From positions 124,001-188,000 of the forward strand of contig NZ_CANMBY010000003.1 in NCBI RefSeq assembly GCF_947496195.1: a stretch of 64,000 nt of DNA. Reading direction: 5' to 3'. The translations under genes and the position numbers were made by a program. Shown here in pieces: positions 47,430 to 55,717 of this stretch. The stretch's first letter is position 1, and every line of letters starts with the position of its first letter. The stretch comes from an uncultured Polaribacter sp. (GTDB lineage: Bacteria; Bacteroidota; Bacteroidia; Flavobacteriales; Flavobacteriaceae). The notes under the pieces are model-generated. The model saw nothing but the letters and a program-made list of their open reading frames with translations. It was not told where the DNA came from and made no database searches.

Positions 47430-48794
47430 ATGAATAATTCATTAATCCAAAAATATAATATTCCTGGGCCTAGATATACCAGTTATCCAACAGTTCCTTT
47501 TTGGGATGATACAACTTTCTCTAAACAAAAATGGATAGAGAGTTTTAAAAAATCATTTAAAGAAAGTAATGAAAACGAAGGGATAAGCCTATATATACAT
47601 TTACCATTTTGTGAAAGTCTTTGCACATTTTGTGCTTGTCATAAACATATTACTAAAAGACATGAAGTAGAAGAAGACTATATAAAATCTGTTTTAAAAG
47701 AATGGCAATTGTATGTTGAATTATTAGATGAACAACCAATTATTAAAGAATTGCATTTAGGAGGAGGAACACCTACTTTTTTTTCTAAAGAAAATTTGAG
47801 AATATTAATTAGTGGTTTACTTAAAAATGCACAAAAACATTTAGAAGCAGAATTTAGTTTTGAAGGGCATCCAAATAATACAACAAAAGAACAATTACAA
47901 ACTTTATTCGATTGTGGTTTTCGAAGAGTAAGTTTTGGAGTACAAGACTATAATCTAAAAGTACAAGAAGCTATTCATAGAATTCAACCTTTCGAAGCTG
48001 TTGAAAAAGTAACAAAATGGTCTAGAGAAATAGGTTACACTTCTGTAAGTCATGATTTAATTTTTGGTTTGCCTCATCAAACCAAAGAAAATGTAATATA
48101 TACAATTAATAAGACCAAAGAATTACAACCAGATCGAATTTCTTTTTATAGTTACGCTCATGTTCCTTGGATAAAAGGAGTAGGACAAAGAGGGTTTAAT
48201 GAAAAGGATCTTCCAAAAGATGAAGAGAAAAGAGAATTATACGAAATTGGTAAACAATTGTTTGCAGAATTAGGGTATGAAGAAATTGGTATGGATCATT
48301 TTGCTTTACAGTCAGATACATTATATAAAGCAACAATAGATAAAACCTTACATAGAAATTTTATGGGATATACATCTAATAAAACACAATTAATGATTGG
48401 CTTGGGTATGTCTGCAATTTCTGATTCTTGGTATGGTTTTGCACAAAACGTAAAAACGGTAAAAGAGTATCAAAATATAGTTAATTCTGGAGAAATCCCT
48501 GTTTTTAGAGGTCATATTTTAACAAATGAAGATCAAATTATAAGAACCCATATATTAAATATGATGTGTAATTTTTCTACATCTTGGAAAGAAAATAATT
48601 TAAAAATTGAAAATTTAGATTTTCATTTAAATCAATTAAAAGAATTAGAAAAAGATGGTTTAGTAATTATTAAGAAAAATGGAATTAAAATTCCAAATAG
48701 TTCTAGACCATTTGTAAGAAATATTTGTATGGCTTTTGATAAAAAATTACATCAAAAGAAAATTGAAAAACAACTTTTCTCAATGACTATTTAA
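47430..48794 (+). CDS. hemN: Oxygen-independent coproporphyrinogen III dehydrogenase
   Basis: A radical-SAM enzyme of 454 residues that decarboxylates coproporphyrinogen III without oxygen. The cluster motif CESLCTFCACH (Cys-x3-Cys-x2-Cys) is near residue 61. YNIPGPRYTSYPTVPFW at the N-terminus, LHLGGGTPTFFS (~108) and FEGHPNNT (~142) are all HemN-specific rather than HemW. Haem synthesis at low oxygen fits with its place downstream of ccoI and before the cbb3 structural genes. There is no obvious promoter in the 31 bases before it. Confidence 0.95.
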   Translation: MNNSLIQKYNIPGPRYTSYPTVPFWDDTTFSKQKWIESFKKSFKESNENEGISLYIHLPFCESLCTFCACHKHITKRHEVEEDYIKSVLKEWQLYVELLDEQPIIKELHLGGGTPTFFSKENLRILISGLLKNAQKHLEAEFSFEGHPNNTTKEQLQTLFDCGFRRVSFGVQDYNLKVQEAIHRIQPFEAVEKVTKWSREIGYTSVSHDLIFGLPHQTKENVIYTINKTKELQPDRISFYSYAHVPWIKGVGQRGFNEKDLPKDEEKRELYEIGKQLFAELGYEEIGMDHFALQSDTLYKATIDKTLHRNFMGYTSNKTQLMIGLGMSAISDSWYGFAQNVKTVKEYQNIVNSGEIPVFRGHILTNEDQIIRTHILNMMCNFSTSWKENNLKIENLDFHLNQLKELEKDGLVIIKKNGIKIPNSSRPFVRNICMAFDKKLHQKKIEKQLFSMTI

Positions 48795-48832
48795 AAAAAA
48801 ATGAGCTATTTGTTTGGAAATCAATTTTTTTT

Positions 48833-48855
48833 ATCTACATTAGTTTTTCATTTAA
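48833..48855 (+). promoter_or_regulatory. Bipartite motif ATCTACA-N9-CATTTAA, copy 1
   Basis: ATCTACA (48833-48839) and CATTTAA (48849-48855) are separated by nine bases. The same pair with identical spacing occurs at 55219-55241 and, with one change, at 61489-61511. It lies 39 bases after the hemN stop and 12 bases before a possible small gene. Confidence 0.45.
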
Positions 48856-48867
48856 TTCCCCCAAAAG

Positions 48868-48993
48868 ATGAATCTACAACAAATAAAAAGACTTAGACTT
48901 ACAAAAGTAAATGTAAAATTTTTCGATGTTTTCTTTAAAATGCTAATACTTACCTTAAGTTTAGTATTTACTTTAGAGTATTTACTTGGCTAA
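48868..48993 (+). CDS. Possible 41-residue membrane micropeptide
   Basis: An ATG-to-TAA frame encodes a basic N-terminus (MNLQQIKRLRLTKVNVKFF) followed by a hydrophobic stretch (MLILTLSLVFTLEYLLG). This is the pattern of a small single-pass membrane protein. It fills most of the gap between hemN and the ccoS promoter and is followed by a terminator 28 bases after its stop. I recognise no family. It might only be an AT-rich chance frame. Confidence 0.35.
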   Translation: MNLQQIKRLRLTKVNVKFFDVFFKMLILTLSLVFTLEYLLG

Positions 48994-49020
48994 TTATTTA
49001 CAAAAATTTGTAAGCTAATT

Positions 49021-49060
49021 ATAAAGCTCCATTTTAAAAAAATGGAGCTTTATTTTTCTT
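49021..49060 (+). terminator. Intrinsic terminator ending the ccoI-hemN run
   Basis: A perfect 15-bp stem (49021-49035 with 49039-49053) with a three-base loop is followed by a T-rich tract. It separates the hemN end of the first microaerobic transcript from the ccoS/ccoNO promoter, confirming that the two are independent transcription units. Confidence 0.85.
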
Positions 49061-49077
49061 AAAAAAATCTTAAAAAC

Positions 49078-49091
49078 ATGACAATTGTCAT
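49078..49091. promoter_or_regulatory. Candidate FNR-type operator upstream of ccoS-ccoNO
   Basis: ATGACAATTGTCAT is a perfect 14-base palindrome. It has the same flanks and half-site as 43589-43602, and its right edge is 22 bases from a full TATTTTTG box. The centre falls near -41.5 to -43, the normal place for class II activation by Crp/Fnr proteins. Confidence 0.72.
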
Positions 49092-49113
49092 ATTTTAAGA
49101 TTTCCTTCAATAC

Positions 49114-49121
49114 TATTTTTG
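49114..49121 (+). promoter_or_regulatory. -7 box of the cbb3 oxidase operon
   Basis: TATTTTTG is a full match to TAnnTTTG. No TTG occurs at the normal -33 position; the palindrome occupies that place, as expected for an activator-dependent promoter. It lies 23 bases before the ccoS ATG at 49145. Confidence 0.6.
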
Positions 49122-49144
49122 GTTTATCAATTATCAGGCAAGAT

Positions 49145-49300
49145 ATGAGCGTAATATACCTACTTCTAACACTAAGTATTTTAGTGGCAATAGTTTTCTT
49201 TATTGCATTTATTTATTCAGTAAAAAAAGGTCAGTATGATGATGCTTACACACCCTCTGTGCGTATGTTGTTTGATGATGAACTAGTTAAGAAAAAATAA
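49145..49300 (+). CDS. ccoS: cbb3-type cytochrome oxidase assembly protein CcoS
   Basis: A 51-residue single-pass membrane protein needed for cofactor insertion into cbb3 oxidase. MSVIYLLLTLSILVAIVFFIAFIYSVKKGQYDD is the CcoS pattern, with the helix followed by a short acidic tail. The ATG at 49145 is chosen; the frame extends upstream to 49085, but that ATA-rich leader (MSYFKISFN...) would lie inside the promoter. ccoNO follows after 30 bases. Confidence 0.9.
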   Translation: MSVIYLLLTLSILVAIVFFIAFIYSVKKGQYDDAYTPSVRMLFDDELVKKK

Positions 49301-49330
49301 AAAATCAACTAAAAAATTAATTATTAAATT

Positions 49331-51523
49331 ATGGAGATGCAACAGTTTTATTACGATAATAAAATCGTTAAAAAGTTTATCTATGCTACTTTACTTTGGG
49401 GTATAGTAGGCTTTACAGTAGGTCTTCTACTGGCGTTTATGTTTTTATTCCCAAATATTACAGATGGTATTTCGTGGTTAAGTTTTGGTCGTTTAAGACC
49501 ATTACACACAAATGCTGTAATTTTTGCTTTTGTTGGGAATGCAATATTTGCAGGAGTTTATTACTCTTTGCAAAGATTATTAAAAGCTAGAATGGCTAGC
49601 GATTTTTTAAGTAATTTTAATTTTTGGGGGTGGCAATTAATTATTGTTGCTGCTGCAATTACGCTTCCTTTAGGTATTACAACATCAAAAGAATATGCTG
49701 AATTAGAATGGCCAATTGATATTGCTATTGCATTAGTTTGGGTTGCTTTTGGTGTAAATATGATTTGGACAATTTTAAAGAGAAGACAACGTCATTTATA
49801 TGTTGCTATTTGGTTTTATTTAGGAACATTTGTAACAGTTGCTGTACTTCATATTTTTAATAGTTTAGAATTACCAGTAAGCTTCTTAAAAAGTTACTCT
49901 GTGTATGCAGGTGTTCAAGATGCACTTGTACAATGGTGGTATGGTCATAATGCAGTTGCGTTTTTCTTAACGACTCCTTTTTTAGGTTTAATGTATTATT
50001 TTGTGCCTAAAGCAGCTAACAGACCTGTATATTCATATCGATTATCAATTGTACACTTTTGGTCTTTGATTTTTATTTACATCTGGGCTGGTCCTCATCA
50101 CTTATTATATACAGCATTACCAAATTGGGCTCAAAATTTAGGAGTTGCTTTTTCTGTAATGTTAATTGCTCCTTCTTGGGGTGGTATGATTAACGGTTTA
50201 TTAACCTTAAGAGGTGCTTGGGATAAAGTAAGAACAGATCCTACTTTAAAATTTATGGTAGTAGCTATTACAGGTTATGGTATGGCTACTTTTGAAGGGC
50301 CAATGTTATCTTTAAAAAATGTGAATGCAATTGCACACTTTAGTGATTGGATTATAGCACACGTTCATGTTGGTGCATTAGCATGGAATGGTTTCTTCAC
50401 ATTTGGTATGTTATATTGGTTAATACCAAGAATGTTTAAGACTACATTATATTCTAAAGCTTTAGCAAATTTCCACTTTTGGATAGGTACTTTAGGTATT
50501 ATTTTATATGCTTTACCTATGTATGTTGCTGGATTTGTTCAAGCTTCTATGTGGAAACAATTTAATCCTGATGGATCTTTAACTTATGGTAACTTTTTAG
50601 AAACTGTAAACGAAATTATTCCAATGTATTGGATGCGTGCAATTGGTGGTACAATGTTTATTATTGGTGCAATTGTAATGTTATATAATGTTGTAAAAAC
50701 GGTTAAACAAGGTAGTGGAGTAGAAGATGAGTTAGCAGAAGCAGCACCATTAACAAAAGTTTCTAAATATAGAACTAAAGGAGAAGGATATCATACTTGG
50801 TTAGAAAGAAAACCAGTAAGATTAACACTATATGCTACAGTAGCAATATTAATTGGAGGTATTGTACAAATTATACCAACGTTATTAGTAGAGTCTAACA
50901 TACCAACTATTAGTAGTGTAAAACCATATACACCTCTAGAATTAGAAGGTAGAGATTTATACATTAGAGAAGGTTGTGTTGGTTGTCACTCTCAAATGAT
51001 AAGACCTTTTAGAAGTGAAGTAGAACGTTATGGAGAATACTCTAAAGCAGGAGAATTTGTATATGATCATCCATTTTTATGGGGAAGTAAACGTACAGGC
51101 CCTGACTTACATAGAGTTGGTCAAAAGTATAATGATAGTTGGCACTTAAACCATATGTATGATCCTCAAAGTACATCTCCAGGTTCTATAATGCCTTCTT
51201 ATAAATGGTTAATTAGAAATAAATTAGACAAGTCTGCAACAGAAGATAAAATGAAAGCAATGGTTACCCTTGGTGTACCTTACTCTGAAGAAGAGATTGC
51301 TAATGCACAAGCTTTAATGGATGCTCAAGGTGCGCAAATTCAAGAGAATTTATATCAAGATCCAGATTTTGCAAAAAGTTATGAAGCAGATAAAAAATAT
51401 GCTCAAGAAAATGGAGAAGAATTTATTGAAATGAAAGACAGAGAAATTGTTGCAATCATAGCTTATATACAAAGGTTAGGAACAGATATAAAAGTTAAAG
51501 AAGAACAAATTTCTAAAAAATAA
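49331..51523 (+). CDS. ccoNO: cbb3-type cytochrome c oxidase, fused subunits I and II (CcoNO)
   Basis: A 730-residue fusion of the catalytic haem-copper subunit CcoN (residues ~1-470, about 12 helices) and the mono-haem cytochrome CcoO (~500-730). CcoN histidines are visible in [13 protein letters not shown] (~60), [20 protein letters not shown] and [14 protein letters not shown]. CcoO carries one haem-binding CVGCH (~548) with [16 protein letters not shown] and a distal methionine in GSIMPSY. The fusion is known in Bacteroidota; elsewhere these are two genes. It reduces oxygen to water at high affinity and pumps protons. ccoQ follows after four bases. Confidence 0.96.
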   Translation: MEMQQFYYDNKIVKKFIYATLLWGIVGFTVGLLLAFMFLFPNITDGISWLSFGRLRPLHTNAVIFAFVGNAIFAGVYYSLQRLLKARMASDFLSNFNFWGWQLIIVAAAITLPLGITTSKEYAELEWPIDIAIALVWVAFGVNMIWTILKRRQRHLYVAIWFYLGTFVTVAVLHIFNSLELPVSFLKSYSVYAGVQDALVQWWYGHNAVAFFLTTPFLGLMYYFVPKAANRPVYSYRLSIVHFWSLIFIYIWAGPHHLLYTALPNWAQNLGVAFSVMLIAPSWGGMINGLLTLRGAWDKVRTDPTLKFMVVAITGYGMATFEGPMLSLKNVNAIAHFSDWIIAHVHVGALAWNGFFTFGMLYWLIPRMFKTTLYSKALANFHFWIGTLGIILYALPMYVAGFVQASMWKQFNPDGSLTYGNFLETVNEIIPMYWMRAIGGTMFIIGAIVMLYNVVKTVKQGSGVEDELAEAAPLTKVSKYRTKGEGYHTWLERKPVRLTLYATVAILIGGIVQIIPTLLVESNIPTISSVKPYTPLELEGRDLYIREGCVGCHSQMIRPFRSEVERYGEYSKAGEFVYDHPFLWGSKRTGPDLHRVGQKYNDSWHLNHMYDPQSTSPGSIMPSYKWLIRNKLDKSATEDKMKAMVTLGVPYSEEEIANAQALMDAQGAQIQENLYQDPDFAKSYEADKKYAQENGEEFIEMKDREIVAIIAYIQRLGTDIKVKEEQISKK

Positions 51524-51527
51524 GATT

Positions 51528-51692
51528 ATGCTAAAATTTGTAAAAAACCATATGGAAAGTATTACTGGAATCGAAATTTATCCATTAATATCCTTAATCA
51601 TTTTCTTCACTTTTTTCGTCATCTTATTTTGGTGGGTATTTACTGCAAAAAAAGAGTATATCAATAAAGTGAGTAATATTCCTTTAGATTAA
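51528..51692 (+). CDS. ccoQ: cbb3 oxidase small subunit CcoQ-like
   Basis: A 54-residue single-pass membrane protein (MLKFVKNHMESITGIEIYP, then a helix ISLIIFFTFFVILFWWVFTA and a basic tail KKEYINK). It matches the short FixQ/CcoQ type in length, topology and position between ccoNO (four bases upstream) and ccoP (19 bases downstream). CcoQ stabilises the oxidase complex. It is easily missed because of its size. Confidence 0.85.
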   Translation: MLKFVKNHMESITGIEIYPLISLIIFFTFFVILFWWVFTAKKEYINKVSNIPLD

Positions 51693-51711
51693 AAATAAAA
51701 TCAATTAAAAA

Positions 51712-52569
51712 ATGAAAAAATATATTCAATCAACAGGTTATGTGCTATTTGTATTAATTACATTTTTTGCACTTGCAAAATCGTTTATGAGTTATCAAAA
51801 TCCTTTTGATATCTATGAAAACCCATTGGTTTGGTTAGCTTTAATTGGTTTTATTCTTGTAGTTGTTCTAAAAGAAGTTGTAAATCAAATGGCAATTTCT
51901 AAAGCAACAGAATTACAAAATGAAAAAGACGGAGTTGTACCAGAAGCACCAAATGCTTGGTTAAAAAAATTACTAAAATCTTGGACCAAAGCAAAAGATA
52001 TAGAAGAAGAACAAGAAATTATTTTAGACCATAATTATGATGGTATTAAAGAGTTAGATAATTCACTTCCACCTTGGTGGGTATATATGTTCTACATTAC
52101 TATTGTTTTTGCTGTAGTTTATTTAATTCGTTTTGAAATTATGGGAGGAGATACTCCTGAAATGGAATACGAAAAAGCAGTTGCTCAAGCAAGAATGGAA
52201 GTAAATAAGTATAAAGCAAATTCACCAGATGTATTTAATATAGATGACCTAAAATTACTTACAGATGCTAGCGATTTAAAAAGAGGTAAAGCTGTATTTA
52301 ATTTAAATTGCGCATCTTGTCATTTAGCTGATGGAGGAGGATCTATTGGACCAAATCTTACAGATGAATATTGGATTTTAGGTGGTGGAATTAAAAATGT
52401 ATTTAATACCGTTTATAATGGAGGAAGAAATGGTAAAGGTATGATTGCATGGAATAAAACATTAAAAGCAGAAGATATTGCTAAAGTTTCTAGCTACGTA
52501 ATATCATTACAAGGTACTACACCAGCAAAAGCTAAAGCTCCACAAGGAGAAAAGTGGGAAGAAGAATAA
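51712..52569 (+). CDS. ccoP: cbb3 oxidase c-type cytochrome subunit (CcoP), mono-haem
   Basis: A 285-residue membrane-anchored cytochrome. Two N-terminal helices (~8-25 and ~37-55), then an N-terminal FixP/CcoP domain with a third helix (~118-140, LPPWWVYMFYITIVFAVVYLI) precede a single cytochrome c domain with one CASCH (~199) and a methionine ligand in GKGMIAW (~241). Canonical CcoP has two CxxCH motifs; only one exists here, so electron entry uses one haem. ccoG follows after 28 bases. Confidence 0.94.
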   Translation: MKKYIQSTGYVLFVLITFFALAKSFMSYQNPFDIYENPLVWLALIGFILVVVLKEVVNQMAISKATELQNEKDGVVPEAPNAWLKKLLKSWTKAKDIEEEQEIILDHNYDGIKELDNSLPPWWVYMFYITIVFAVVYLIRFEIMGGDTPEMEYEKAVAQARMEVNKYKANSPDVFNIDDLKLLTDASDLKRGKAVFNLNCASCHLADGGGSIGPNLTDEYWILGGGIKNVFNTVYNGGRNGKGMIAWNKTLKAEDIAKVSSYVISLQGTTPAKAKAPQGEKWEEE

Positions 52570-52597
52570 ATAGTTAGTTATTTTTATTAATTAGAGA

Positions 52598-54019
52598 ATG
52601 GAAGCACCCAAGAATGAACAGTTTAGAGATAGTATTAGTACTATTAATAAAGAAGGAAAACGTTCTTGGGTTTTTCCTAAAAAACCTAGTGGAAAATTTT
52701 ACAAATACAGAAGTTATGTAAGTTATTTTCTATTAGCTTTTCTACTTTTAGCTCCTTTTATAAAAATTAATGGAAATCAATTTTTATTATTTAATGTTTT
52801 AGAAAGACGATTTAATATTTTTAGTTTTCCTTTTTGGCCACAAGATTTTCATTTACTAGTTATTTCTATGATTACAGGTGTGGTTTTTGTAATTCTATTT
52901 ACAGTTGTTTTTGGACGTTTATTTTGTGGTTGGATTTGTCCTCAAACTATTTTTATGGAAATGGTTTTTAGAAAAATAGAGTATTGGATAGATGGAGATA
53001 GAGGAAAACAAATACGTTTAAACAAACAACCATGGAATGCTGAAAAGATTAAAAAGAGATTATTAAAATGGTTTATCTTTTTTGTAATTTCTTTTATAAT
53101 TGCTAATGTATTCTTAGCGTATTTAATTGGTGGAGATACTGTTATAAGTTACATTACTGGTAATCCTTTAGATAATGTAAGAACATTAATCTCATTAATA
53201 ATTTTTACAAGTGTTTTCTATTTTGTATTTGCTTGGTTTAGAGAGCAAGTATGTATAATTGCTTGTCCTTATGGTCGTTTACAAGGTGTTTTATTAGACA
53301 ACAAAACTATTAATGTAGCTTATGATTATAAAAGAGGAGAAAGAGATTTAGGTAGATCTAAGTTTAAAAAAAATGAAGATAGAGCAGCACTTGGTAAAGG
53401 TGATTGTATAGATTGCAAACAATGTGTGGTTGTTTGTCCAACAGGTATAGATATTAGAAATGGTACTCAATTAGAGTGTGTAAACTGTACTGCTTGTATA
53501 GACGAATGTGATCATATAATGGAGAGTATTAATCTCCCAAAAGGATTAATCAGATATGCAAGTGAAGAAAATATAGCTGAAAAAAAACCATTCCATTTTA
53601 GTGCTAGAATGAAAGGTTATTCAGCAGTTTTGTTGATTTTAATCGGAATTTTAGTAGGTATGTTGTTTTTAAGAAATAATGTAGAAGCTACAATTTTAAG
53701 ATTGCCAGGTCAATTATATCAACACAAAGAAAATAATATTATTAGTAACGTTTATACTTTTAAAGTTATAAATAAAACAACAAAAGATATAGTTAACGTA
53801 AGCTATAAAATCTTATCTCATAAAGGTGAAATAAAGCTAGTCTCTAATCATAATTTTAAAGTTCCAAAACAAGGTTTAGCAGAGGGTACTTTATTTATTG
53901 AAATAAATGCTTCAGTTTTAAAGGATGATAATATTGATATAGAAATAGGTGTCTTTAGTGGAGATAAATTAATAGAAACAACAACAACAAATTTCTTGGG
54001 ACCAAGAAGTTATAGATAA
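52598..54019 (+). CDS. ccoG: Cytochrome c oxidase accessory protein CcoG (RdxA/FixG)
   Basis: A 473-residue inner-membrane Fe-S protein required for copper handling in cbb3 assembly. There are about five helices, a FixG N-terminal motif (CGWICPQTIFMEMVFRKIEYWIDGDR, ~110-135), CIIACPYGRLQG (~223), two 4Fe-4S motifs (CIDCKQCVVVCPTG ~270 and CVNCTACIDECD ~293), and a C-terminal immunoglobulin-like FixG domain (~365-473). Order ccoNO-Q-P-G-H is conserved. ccoH starts nine bases after its stop. Confidence 0.95.
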   Translation: MEAPKNEQFRDSISTINKEGKRSWVFPKKPSGKFYKYRSYVSYFLLAFLLLAPFIKINGNQFLLFNVLERRFNIFSFPFWPQDFHLLVISMITGVVFVILFTVVFGRLFCGWICPQTIFMEMVFRKIEYWIDGDRGKQIRLNKQPWNAEKIKKRLLKWFIFFVISFIIANVFLAYLIGGDTVISYITGNPLDNVRTLISLIIFTSVFYFVFAWFREQVCIIACPYGRLQGVLLDNKTINVAYDYKRGERDLGRSKFKKNEDRAALGKGDCIDCKQCVVVCPTGIDIRNGTQLECVNCTACIDECDHIMESINLPKGLIRYASEENIAEKKPFHFSARMKGYSAVLLILIGILVGMLFLRNNVEATILRLPGQLYQHKENNIISNVYTFKVINKTTKDIVNVSYKILSHKGEIKLVSNHNFKVPKQGLAEGTLFIEINASVLKDDNIDIEIGVFSGDKLIETTTTNFLGPRSYR

Positions 54020-54028
54020 ATTAAGTAT

Positions 54029-54475
54029 ATGAAATTTAATTGGGGAACAGGAATAGTAGTTACTATAATAGCATTTATAGCTTTTATAATGTACTTTGTA
54101 ATTACAATGAGTACAGATAATACTTATAGTCATGATTTAGTTACAGATAAATATTATCAAGAAGAATTAAATTATCAACAAGAGATCGATGCAGAAAAAA
54201 ATGCAAACAGTTTAAAAGAAAAAGTAACAATAGAAAAAAACAGCAAGGGCTTAAAAATCAATTTTCCAAAATACTTTAATCCCAAAAGTATAGAAGGTAA
54301 AGTGTTCCTATACAGACCATCTAGTAAACAATTAGATTTTGAAATACCTATTTCAATTTCTAAATCATATTTGCTCGTGCCTGAACAACGTTTAGTAGAT
54401 GGTCGCTGGAACATGAAAATATTTTGGAAACATAAAAATACTAATTATTTAATCAAAAAAGAATTGGTTTATTAA
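54029..54475 (+). CDS. ccoH: FixH/CcoH family cbb3 assembly protein
   Basis: A 148-residue protein with one N-terminal helix (~9-28) and a periplasmic beta-sandwich (SHDLVTDKYYQEELNYQQEIDAEKNA, ~36-62, is the FixH signature). It acts early in cbb3 assembly, together with CcoI and CcoG. Its stop overlaps the next ATG as TAATG (54473-54477), so translation is coupled to the TauE/SafE-like gene. Confidence 0.9.
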   Translation: MKFNWGTGIVVTIIAFIAFIMYFVITMSTDNTYSHDLVTDKYYQEELNYQQEIDAEKNANSLKEKVTIEKNSKGLKINFPKYFNPKSIEGKVFLYRPSSKQLDFEIPISISKSYLLVPEQRLVDGRWNMKIFWKHKNTNYLIKKELVY

Positions 54476-55176
54476 TGTTATTATCTGCACTTATATTTGG
54501 TTTATTAGGAAGTTTTCACTGTATAGGTATGTGTGGTCCAATAGCGTTTATGTTACCTGTAGATAGAGAAAAACCAATTAAAAGATTTTTACAAATTGCT
54601 AGTTATCATTTAGGTAGATTATTTACTTATAGTTTAATTGGTTTGCTTTTTGGTTTTTTAGGTAAAGGTTTTTATTTCTTTGGTTTCCAGCAACAGCTTT
54701 CAATAATAGTAGGTTTATTAATGATATTAGTTATACTTTTTCCAAAAATTTTACAACGTTTATCTTTATCAAAAAAAATAAGTACTGTTATTTTAAAAAT
54801 AAAAAATTCTTTGGGTAAAGAGTTAAGAAAAAAAGGGAATGATACTTTCTTTACCATAGGATTTTTAAACGGGTTTTTACCTTGTGGTTTAGTCTATATG
54901 GCTATTTTTGGAGCTTTAACTACATCTAATGCTTTTACAGGTAGTTTATATATGTTTTTGTTTGGTATAGGCACAATACCTTTAATGACAGCTTTTGTGT
55001 ATTTAGGAAATTTCACAAAAGATAATTTTAGAAAAAACATTCAAAAAGCAATACCAGTAATGGTTGTATTTATTGGTGCATTATTTATTGTTAGAGGTTT
55101 AGGTTTAGGTATTCCTTTTTTATCACCCTCACCAGTTTTAGAAATTGCTGCAGAAACAGTTAAAAGCTGTCACTAA
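54475..55176 (+). CDS. TauE/SafE-like (UreH/DsbD-like) membrane protein in the cbb3 operon
   Basis: A 233-residue, six-helix inner-membrane protein. The N-terminal GSFHCIGMCGPIAFMLP motif (Cys-x3-Cys, ~14-30) and central FLPCGLVYMAIFGAL (~138-152) match the sulfite exporter TauE/SafE-UreH group, which has a conserved HCxGMCGP. In Bacteroidota it regularly ends the cbb3 operon, and the cysteines suggest metal or thiol transfer, probably copper; this is inference, not sulfite export. It is the last gene of the ccoS operon. The 127 bases after it hold the motif copy 2 but no clear terminator. Confidence 0.85.
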   Translation: MLLSALIFGLLGSFHCIGMCGPIAFMLPVDREKPIKRFLQIASYHLGRLFTYSLIGLLFGFLGKGFYFFGFQQQLSIIVGLLMILVILFPKILQRLSLSKKISTVILKIKNSLGKELRKKGNDTFFTIGFLNGFLPCGLVYMAIFGALTTSNAFTGSLYMFLFGIGTIPLMTAFVYLGNFTKDNFRKNIQKAIPVMVVFIGALFIVRGLGLGIPFLSPSPVLEIAAETVKSCH

Positions 55177-55218
55177 ACTCAATAAAATAACTTATTTGTC
55201 TATAGATTTTTCTTTTTC

Positions 55219-55241
55219 ATCTACACTTATCATCCATTTAA
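55219..55241 (+). promoter_or_regulatory. Bipartite motif ATCTACA-N9-CATTTAA, copy 2
   Basis: ATCTACA (55219-55225) and CATTTAA (55235-55241) with nine bases between, identical in form to 48833-48855. It lies 62 bases before the ATG of the response regulator. A 14-base stretch around its left half also occurs upstream of the T9SS gene (40259-40272). Confidence 0.5.
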
Positions 55242-55303
55242 CCCAATCAATTTAAAATTTCTATAATTAAATTTAATTTTATACCTTGTAATAGGTCTAA
55301 ATT

Positions 55304-55714
55304 ATGGAAAGAAAAAAATTAAATATTTTACTAATTGAAGATGATAGAATTGAAGTTATTAAACTACAAAGAGCAATTGCTTTAGAGTTTAAAGACTTTA
55401 AATTTTCTTTAGCTAAAAATGGTAGTGAAGCCTTAAATATTTTACAATCTGAGCAATATAACATCATTCTTTTAGATTTAAATATGCCTGATACTAATGG
55501 TTTAGAGTTTTTAACTATTTTAAAGAATAATGAAGATTTAAAACATATTCCAGTTATAGTTCTAACAACATCAGATAATGAAAAAGATATATATGAGTGC
55601 TATAAATTAGGTATTGCAGGTTATTTATTAAAACCTCTTAAATACGAAGATTATGAGTTAAAAATAAAAACCATAATGAAATACTGGAGTTTAAATGAGT
55701 TTATACCTTTATAA
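55304..55714 (+). CDS. Single-domain response regulator (CheY/Rcp1-like)
   Basis: A 136-residue receiver with no output domain. The acidic pair is in LLIEDDRIEV (~8-17), the phospho-acceptor aspartate in ILLDLNMPDTNG (~58), the switch threonine in IVLTTSDNEKD (~87), and the lysine in GYLLKPLKYEDYE (~108). The longer alpha4-beta5 region (IYECYKLGIAGYLLKP) is like Rcp1-type regulators that pair with phytochrome-type or PAS-GAF kinases. The kinase gene follows after three bases. It probably passes phosphate on or signals by protein contact. Confidence 0.93.
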   Translation: MERKKLNILLIEDDRIEVIKLQRAIALEFKDFKFSLAKNGSEALNILQSEQYNIILLDLNMPDTNGLEFLTILKNNEDLKHIPVIVLTTSDNEKDIYECYKLGIAGYLLKPLKYEDYELKIKTIMKYWSLNEFIPL

Positions 55715-55717
55715 ATA

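Noticed and set aside
49078..49091. Reading the ATGACAATTGTCAT palindrome as a terminator
   Set aside because: A separate 15-bp terminator stem lies just upstream (49021-49060), and the palindrome has the spacing of an operator to a -7 box.
49085..49144. Longer N-terminus for CcoS
   Set aside because: The extra 20 codons cover the -7 box; MSVIYLLLTL at 49145 is the standard CcoS start.
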